From: Larix sibirica
Taxonomy: Eukaryota; Streptophyta; Pinopsida; Pinales; Pinaceae
Direction of reading: 5' to 3'
DNA length: 14,245 nt
NCBI GenBank assembly: GCA_004151065.3
Contig: NWUY0300012152.1
Span: forward strand, 5,528-19,772
Shown here in pieces: positions 8,641 through 14,245 of the stretch. The notes beneath the pieces are model-generated. The model did no database searches and was not told where the DNA came from. It worked only from the letters and a program-made list of their open reading frames with translations. Every line of letters starts with the position of its first letter. Position 1 is the first letter of the stretch. The position numbers were made by a program, and so were the translations under genes.

Positions 8641-9470
8641 GTAGGCTTTGGTTATTGAAAAAAGTGGATAAGAGAATTGACAAATGGGCATATAGATGGC
8701 TCTCATTAGGTGGCAGGTTGGTCTTGGTTAATTTAGTCTTACAAAACTTGCATGTATATTGGTTCCCTCTTGCAAGAGTGCCTAAGTTCATTATTAATCA
8801 AATCAACCAATGTATATTCAATTTCATTTGGTCCAAAGGCTTGAATAAGAAGAAGTTTCACTTGGTTAAGTGGTCCAAGATTGCATTACCCAATTGTATG
8901 GGCGGATGGGCAATCAAGAACCTGTTCTAGTTTTCAAAATCCCTTACTATGAAGAGCTTGTGGTGTTGTCTGTTTGATTATGGTATTTGGTGTGAACTAA
9001 TTAAAGCCAAGTATTTAAAAAGTTTGATGGTGGTAGAGTGGCTTCAGAAATATCAGAGAAAGCTCCCAGTTGCTTCGAATATGTGGAGGGGTCTTGTGGG
9101 GACTCTTTCTTCTACGAATTCTTGGCTTTCCTGGAGGATTGACAATGGCTCTCTAGTCCGTATTGGGATAGACCCATTCATTGGGGGTGATTCAGGGTAC
9201 AAGTTTTAGCATCCCCCCCTTGATTTCGTGCATCTTTGTGGTATTTGGAGCCTTTCATAGGATTCTATTAAGAGACACGGGAACCATTCATATAACAATT
9301 GGTTAATGTCTCAAGATATATGCTTGAGGGGATCCATTGCATCAGAATGGGACGAATACATAAGAAAACTCAATCACTATGGTGTCTCATTGAATGACCA
9401 TCCAGATGTTATTGTATGGACTTGGAATACTTCTTCAGGTGTTGTAAATGCCAACCTTTCCTATGAGGAG

Positions 9471-9697
9471 ATAGATATATCTTCAATTGTTCCAGTACAT
9501 AACTGGTGGAATACCACATTGCGGTATTGGGCGGTTCCATTGAAAATCAAAATTTTATGTTGGTTGGTATTAGAATGTAACATTTTAACTTGGGAAAACT
9601 TAATTAAGAGAGGGTTTTCATGTCCAAGTTTTTGCTCCCTATGCTCTGGTGATGCTCTGAGGCTGAAGAGACCATCAATCATATGTTTGTTTCCTAA
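9471..9697 (+). other. zf-RVT region of LINE ORF2
   Basis: This is the cysteine/histidine-rich zinc-binding-in-reverse-transcriptase region that many plant LINEs carry after the polymerase. The words VPLKIKILCWLVL, ILTWENLIKRG and CSLC are typical. After a shift near 9657 the frame reads ETINHMFVS and then stops (TAA 9695-9697), where the family usually has ETINHLF followed by a cysteine. The zinc site is thus cut at its last ligand. Confidence 0.85.
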
Positions 9698-10159
9698 ACC
9701 TTCTTGCAGCTAAAGTTAGAGGGTTAAAAGCAAGTTCCATTATGTTTCTCATCATCACATATATAGATAGTTCAACGACCTAGCATATGGCATGTCCAAA
9801 AAAACGTTGGGTTATGAAGAAGGCAACCTCGATTATGAGGAGTTCAAGGATCAGCATTTAACAACTGTTGGATCATTCAATGCATACTAATTTGGAAGGT
9901 ACAACATTTTTGGCCCTCCGTAGCTACATTGTGCTTTAGATTAATTATAAAAAAAATTGAAGATTGTATCTTACTTTCACTTAAGTGGTTGAGACTCTCT
10001 CTAAGGCAATATGCAGCTATATTTTGGATCTTTGAAAATTGTTGTTTTTTGACACGTTTAGGAAGAGCTAAGTTGAATAAATGTAATAGAATATGGGTGA
10101 CTATAGAGAAACTTTGTAAAAATGAACAAAAAGTTCAGAATGTACCTGGTTACCTTTGA

Positions 10160-10222
10160 TTCATTCCTAATGAATATCAAGTAACGGTCTCTTTTAAAAA
10201 AAATATATATATATATATATAT
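10160..10222 (+). other. LINE 3' end: short UTR, A-run and (TA)n tract
   Basis: After the last recognisable ORF2 codons come about 36 bases of untranslated sequence, then eight As (10196-10203), then about nine TA units to 10222. An A-rich 3' end is the signature of reverse transcription from a poly(A) RNA. The TA tract probably grew from the A-tail or the target and is a microsatellite now. Confidence 0.75.
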
Positions 10223-10225
10223 TAT

Positions 10226-10242
10226 ACAAATGTGTCAACTTT
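10226..10242 (+). repeat. Candidate target-site duplication, right copy
   Basis: The segment contains ATGTGTCAACTT (10230-10241), one mismatch from 4240-4251, and lies immediately after the LINE tail. See the left copy for the reasons for doubt. Confidence 0.25.
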
Positions 10243-11474
10243 TTAACCATTAAGAAAGGGGTTTGTTTTTTATACTTTAGACTTGGGTTAGTTTTATATA
10301 CTTTAAACATAAATAAGTGATTTGTATGGGAAATAATTAAAATATTAAGTGGATATTTTTTATAAATTTATGAGAGTTTAATAATTATTGAAATTATATG
10401 TTTTGATTACTTAAATATAGAATTGTAACCACCCCGCCCACAATCCATTAGACACACTCAATTATTCTCATCCTTTTAACCTTTATCACACTCAATTAAT
10501 CTTTCCTTCATTGTAGATTTAAATCCGAGATATTTAAATCCTACTTAGGGAGAGTGCGAACAACCAAAAGTTAAAAATAGAAAAAGAGTTCATGCAGAGG
10601 GTTACGTAATAATCACAAGGAAAATCCACGTGGCTCGAGTCAATTCCAGTCACGACAAATTCTTTTCATTAGATTTCAGTTATTTTATTTTAATGTACTC
10701 AACTTTATAGCTTTAAACTTGGACAAAGGTGTGCGATCTCTTAATTGGGTGCGAGAATAAAGAGAAATATTAAAAATTAAATTAAAAAATATTAAATTAT
10801 AAGTTACCATTTATTCAAATTAGTTTGAATTTATGTAATTTTAAATAAAAAAATAAAAATTATTTTTTTAATTTTATTTTTATATTAAAAATTATTATTA
10901 TTTATAAGGTTGAGCTTTGTTCAAAAAAACTTATTCAATCGTAAAGTTGACATAGATAATTATTAAAAAAACTGCCATTTTGAATATTTTTACGGTGTAG
11001 GGTGTTCCTTTTAATAGTTTTAACTCTCGCACATATATAATTTTAAATATGTAATGGTGCATATTTATAGGTTTTATTTTTAATTTTTATCAATCTAATA
11101 TTAAATTAATATATATATTATTCAGAAAATTTTAAATTCTCAAAATATTGAGAAAAAAAGGAGAAGTTAAAAATTAAATATTAGTGCCCCATACTACCAC
11201 ACAAAATAATATATAGATAGAATTGTGTATAATATTTAAGTGGAAAGCTTCAGCAAAGGTAATATTGGTAATATTGTAAGGTTTAAATAAAAGAAAAAAA
11301 CTTTCCACGAATTCTTTTATGAATTTCTTTTCCAACGGCTTTGTAAGTTTTGGGAAATATTTTTCAATTAAAATTATATACAAACACAAATAAATATCTT
11401 GATTTATTTTTCAATACTCCAAATGCATAATATATCCAAAATAATGCCATGAGCTTGGTTTGAGGGTTTTATAA
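10243..11474. other. AT-rich intergenic DNA
   Basis: No gene is recognised. A small minus-strand frame (complement of 11174-11389) has the F/I/N/K-rich composition expected of random AT-rich DNA. A 12-base direct repeat, CACACTCAATTA, occurs at 10453-10464 and 10487-10498. A short GC-richer patch at 10600-10660 contains a TACGTA and a CCACGTGG box, listed separately. Confidence 0.55.
10603..10633. promoter_or_regulatory. G-box and A-box-like motifs without an adjacent gene
   Basis: TACGTA (10603-10608) and the perfect palindrome CCACGTGG (10626-10633) are 18 bases apart. In plants, bZIP and bHLH factors bind such ACGT-core boxes, and pairs of them can act as abscisic-acid or light-response elements. 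No gene is visible within reach on either strand in this window, so a function is speculative. Confidence 0.2.
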
Positions 11475-11643
11475 CTCACAGATGAATTCAATGAAAGTGG
11501 ACAATCAATGGAAGGACCTTGCAGACTATTATGCCTCATTGAAGCAATCAATGTTGAAGACCGCTATGCTCATGACCAAGTTGTTAGGGCTCACTTTAGG
11601 GCATCATTTCCTCCACTATTCAATGGATAGCTCACTGCAATAA
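11475..11643 (+). pseudogene. Short coding-like stretch, two overlapping frames, unassigned
   Basis: Two + frames are open together. One has an ATG at 11482 and a TAA at 11641-11643, giving 53 codons that begin MNSMKVDNQWKDLADYYASL. The other is open from 11475 to TAG 11628-11630 without a useful ATG and includes EAINVEDRYAHDQVVRAHF. Both look more protein-like than the surrounding DNA, but only one could be real and neither resembles a family I know. A decayed gag-type gene is one possibility. Confidence 0.25.
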
Positions 11644-13150
11644 TTTCCTCTTAACATATTTTGGGGTAGGTGACCCATGACCTCCTTATTCATTAGCATA
11701 TTCAAAGCATTTGCAAATGGACTGGATAACTCCCTAGGAAACCATGACTCCAAAGGGAACCATAGTTGGTATTTCATAGAATGCATTTTCACTGTGAGAG
11801 AGAATTGGTGCCATCTACTCTATTACCATGCTTAGACATTTCTTGCTCAATTTGGGGTTCAACCACCAAACTTCATCATTCTAAATTTCACAGCCTCTAC
11901 TCAGCTTAAGAGCTAGCAATTCAACATTTGATTATTGGTATCAAAGTTCCAACAGATACTTGACAAGTATTTGATGAAACACTTATACACCAATTGTTTT
12001 CATTAACACTTTATTTTGGCATTGGAGGTTTGAAGCATAAACATGAAGCTAAGGATGCATGTCAAGTGTATGACAAAATGCTTGCATGTCAAATGTTCGA
12101 ATAAAGCCCTATTCAACACTTTTTTTGTTGCAAACCTTGATACAAAGATAGAATTTCAAATTATGATCAAGCTTCTTTCTAGGAAAACCTTATGTAAGCG
12201 AAGTGGGTTAGTTCAAGCAGTTGTGTGTTGTGATTAACAAGCAGGAGATCACATGGTCAATTCCCTAGGCTGATTGCCTTTGTGAATATTGTGGGCCTCA
12301 CTCGATGTCCCCATAAGATTAGGTTTCCAAAACTGCAACATATATATTAACCCTAAGTACCATCCTCATAATGAGGGGAAGCGCCTTGTGGGTTTCCCTG
12401 GGATATCATGCATTTCATCAAACTAAAAAAACCTTATGTATGTGGGCAAATTCTACTAACTATGTGGTGGAGTTAAAGTTGCATGGGAGCATAGCCTAGA
12501 GATTCATGTTTCCCAATAGTGCCTTCTTTATGAGGGTAAATAATTGGAGGATCTATCCCAATTGTTTGATTGTCATATTTGCAAAGATTCACTCTTTTAT
12601 TGGCATTGTAATTGCATGGGGGAGTGCTAGAAACTGGGGTGCCTTCAATTTCAAAACCTTTGTCTTTTTAGAATGCAACCAAAAACAACGCTACCTTTTT
12701 GAATGAGTTGAATCCTTCTCCTGTCCCTAGTGCCTATATCATGAAGCATATAGATTAGGTGTTGGTCATGGTGGAGATTACAAAATTAGAGGTGTTAAAC
12801 TTTTAGCACAAAAAAAAAGAAGATTGGAGAGATGATAAAAATGGCTCATGTAAAATATGTTTTTATTACAATGAAGTCATTTGATGTAATGGGATTGATC
12901 CCTTTTTACGTCAATGGCTAGGTAGTCGTGATGCCATTACAACATAAATACCTCATTTAATATTATCTAACTATCATTTTATTAGTTAGTTAAATAAACA
13001 TGACTTTATTATATTATTGAACATGTGTACTCGAACGTTCCATCTTAAGGCTACAATATTAACTATTAAAATTTTGACTTGACAGCCAAACATTAAAAAT
13101 AAACTTTTTAAGTAGCTTCTCTTCAAAAAGAGTTCTTGGACCAAGTATAT
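11644..13150. other. Intergenic DNA, possibly old coding relics
   Basis: Base composition is less extreme than in the flanks between about 11650 and 12720. Small ATG frames occur (12043-12237, 64 codons, with a duplicated HVKC word from a short nucleotide repeat; 12506-12706, 66 codons). None has a recognisable motif, and they do not join in one frame. From 12720 to 13150 the sequence is AT-rich and featureless. Confidence 0.4.
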
Positions 13151-13385
13151 CTCCATCAAGTAGCCTCATTACCCTTTTAAAGGTGTGGCTCCTAAGTCGA
13201 ATTCCTAAATTCCTAAATTCCACCCCCCTAAACTCCCAAATTAAGAATCTCTTGAATTATTGGAGAACCATCCATATTGGGCTACACAATAATGCTCCAT
13301 CAAATTGTCGCATGACCCTCATAAGGGTATAATTCCCAAGGTTCAGTAACTCTTGAACTATCTAGAAATCCATCCATATTGAGCT
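13151..13385 (+). repeat. Diverged two-copy tandem duplication
   Basis: Copy A (13151-13283) and copy B (13295-13385) both begin CTCCATCAA and end with CATCCATATTG(G/A)GCT. Shared internal words are ATGACCC/ATTACCC, AATTCC, and CTCTTGAA followed by T or C and then TAT. Copy A is about 40 bases longer, partly because of an internal ATTCCTAA doubling near 13199-13216. No coding potential is seen. Confidence 0.6.
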
Positions 13386-13667
13386 TTATCTACATTAGAT
13401 CTCTTCACGTCTTTAAATATTTGACCTCTCAAAACATGAAAACCTCTTATGTTTCATTGTCGTGTTTTTCAATTATATGTATGCAATTAAGGCTTTTGTG
13501 CTACAAATCTAAAGTATCTTTCTTCGGATGATTTCTGGAATGAAGGAAAAATGACACCTATATATCTACTTATGTCATTGTCATTCTTTGCCTTTAAAAC
13601 ACATTATACAACTTGACAAGAACAATTCAAATTTCTCATTTTTTATAGGTTGCATTTAGTGGTTATT
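13386..13667. other. Intergenic DNA, nothing recognised
   Basis: No gene, RNA or clear repeat is visible in this stretch. Confidence 0.5.
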
Positions 13668-14095
13668 TTTACCCTAAATCGTAAATTGTTGCTATCGTTA
13701 GAAAACAAAAATATGGGGCTAAAATTACAAGTTTTTTTAAAGTTGGGCCAGTGTCATTGCTATCAAAACCATAAATTGACCCTAAATCGAAAAAGGGGTG
13801 ATACCCTTTTTTTCCCAGGACTGAAAGTACATATTGTTTGAGACCCTAGCCTTAACAACCAACGTCGCGACATTCAAAACCCTAAAAAAACTCCAACTCA
13901 AAAAGTGGTGCTACCGTGGCACCCCCATTTTTTTCTGATGATAAAATTACAATCTTTTTGAAATCGTGGCCTTAATAGCAGATGATGTGCAATGGAAATG
14001 CCAAAATCGACCCCTAAAACAAAAAAAGGGTGCTACCAATAGCAAATATTTCTTCGGTTGAGTTAAAATTGTAGGCATTTTGACACAAAGCCTTT
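13668..14095 (+). repeat. Degenerate tandem array of about four 80-130 bp units
   Basis: Units begin near 13668, 13778, 13881 and 14008 with ACCCTAAA or ACCCCTAAA. Three of them follow with an A-run and (A)AGGGGTGATACC, AGTGGTGCTACC or AAGGGTGCTACC. A T-run, a TAAAATTACAA-like or TTAAAATTGTA-like word, and a GGCC-containing (or GGCA) word followed by TTAA or similar recur in the second half. Units are diverged and differ in length. Small ATG frames on both strands here (13650-13841; complements of 13947-14132 and 14014-14205) are products of the repeat. The CCCTAAA word resembles the plant telomere unit, but it occurs once per long unit, not as a telomeric array. Confidence 0.65.
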
Positions 14096-14245
14096 GAAAA
14101 TATAATTTCAAAAAACACTTTAAAATACACACATATATATATAAAATAAAGATAATAATTTAAAATTTCAAAAAATAAAGCAAATTTAAATAAAACAAAA
14201 TCCATTAAAAATTAAACAAATTTTTTAAAAAAATGAAAATTTTAA
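14096..14245. other. Very AT-rich low-complexity DNA
   Basis: A/T runs dominate to the end of the window. No feature can be supported. Confidence 0.6.

Larger units (their letters stand above)
6315..10159 (+). pseudogene. LINE ORF2 polyprotein (endonuclease-reverse transcriptase, broken)
   Basis: ORF2 nicks the target DNA and copies the element RNA from the nick (target-primed reverse transcription). The match moves between frames as follows: 6315-6656, then 6658-6770, then 6761-6975, then a long run in one frame from 6966 to about 8261, then 8258-8620, then the long-run frame again from 8619 to 9658, then a shift near 9657 and a final tract at 9857-10159. In-frame stops include 6857, 7137, 7380, 7434, 7572, 8055, 8928, 9207 and 9258. 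Domains in order are endonuclease, linker, reverse transcriptase, thumb/connection and zf-RVT. The last part (9869-10159, starting WIIQCILIWKV) resembles the end of plant LINE ORF2 proteins. The total of about 1,280 codons is the usual size. No RNase H domain is apparent. Many small ATG frames within the span are fragments or shadows of this one gene. Confidence 0.93.
4316..10203 (+). mobile_element. Dead, near-full-length plant L1-type LINE
   Basis: The element has the order expected for plant L1 LINEs: leader, ORF1 with a DUF4283-like region and CCHC knuckle, ORF2 with endonuclease, reverse transcriptase and zf-RVT, then an A-run. Its length of about 5.9 kb is normal for the group. The left edge is approximate: it is set where AT-rich repeat DNA gives way to GC-richer sequence (CCCAAGGGGAAGC at 4323). 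The right edge is the end of an eight-A run. No RNase H domain, LTR, integrase or protease is recognisable. Multiple frameshifts, stops and catalytic changes make it non-autonomous. Reading frames remain easy to follow, so the copy is old but not ancient. Confidence 0.93.

Noticed and set aside
10204-10222. (TA)n tract as a promoter TATA element
   Set aside because: It directly follows the LINE A-run and is best explained as a microsatellite at the insertion tail.
11174-11389. 71-codon minus-strand frame
   Set aside because: It is dominated by F, I, K, N and L as expected from AT-rich random sequence, with no motif and no supporting context.
12043-12706. Two small + frames (64 and 66 codons)
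   Set aside because: They have no recognisable motif, they lie in different registers, and the cysteine pattern in the first comes from a short nucleotide repeat rather than a zinc finger.
13668-14020. CCCTAAA words as interstitial telomere repeats
   Set aside because: The word appears once per unit of roughly 100 bases, not in direct tandem, so it is part of a longer repeat.
13650-14205. Small frames of 61-63 codons on both strands
   Set aside because: They are translations of the tandem repeat array and change with each unit.

Overview
The window looks like non-coding nuclear DNA from a land plant, most likely a seed plant with a large, repeat-filled genome. A conifer or other gymnosperm is my guess from the style of decay, not something the sequence proves. 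It is AT-rich throughout, carries long A and T runs, and has no intact gene longer than about 160 codons. I see no rRNA, tRNA or CRISPR array and no complete cellular gene.

The one clearly identifiable entity is a nearly full-length but dead non-LTR retrotransposon of the plant L1 type, on the + strand at about 4316-10203. In order it has: a short leader; ORF1 (DUF4283-like RNA-binding region, then a CCHC zinc knuckle at 5387-5428); an ORF1 stop that overlaps the ORF2 start by one base (TAATG, 6313-6317); ORF2 with an endonuclease of the exonuclease-endonuclease-phosphatase fold, a reverse transcriptase and a C-terminal zf-RVT region; and an A-run followed by a (TA)n tract. Both ORFs are broken by about ten frameshifts and at least ten in-frame stops. 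Key catalytic aspartates are replaced in the endonuclease (GDLN to GYLN, SDH to SNH) and the reverse transcriptase (FVDD to FVDN). The element can no longer move on its own.

Left of the LINE (1-4315) are possible scraps of older coding sequence: a zinc-knuckle-like stretch near 590, and coding-like runs at 1712-1885 and 2374-2682. The latter two lie inside a segment of about 1.4 kb that appears to interrupt a repeat family. Several local repeats follow: a 57-bp repeat containing a palindrome (1521-1577 and 3027-3082), a degenerate short-period array (3090-3360), a 108-bp tandem duplication (3517-3720) and a 70-bp duplication (4133-4270) next to the LINE.

Right of the LINE (10223-14245) is AT-rich intergenic DNA, a stretch of somewhat more coding-like but unassigned sequence (11475-12720), a diverged tandem duplication (13151-13385) and a degenerate array of about four 80-130 bp units (13668-14095).

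The genes do not form a working system. The only functional relationship visible is the historical one between ORF1 and ORF2. I found no convincing new biological system. The most interesting items are the TAATG junction, the order of decay in the LINE, and the repeat structures around it.
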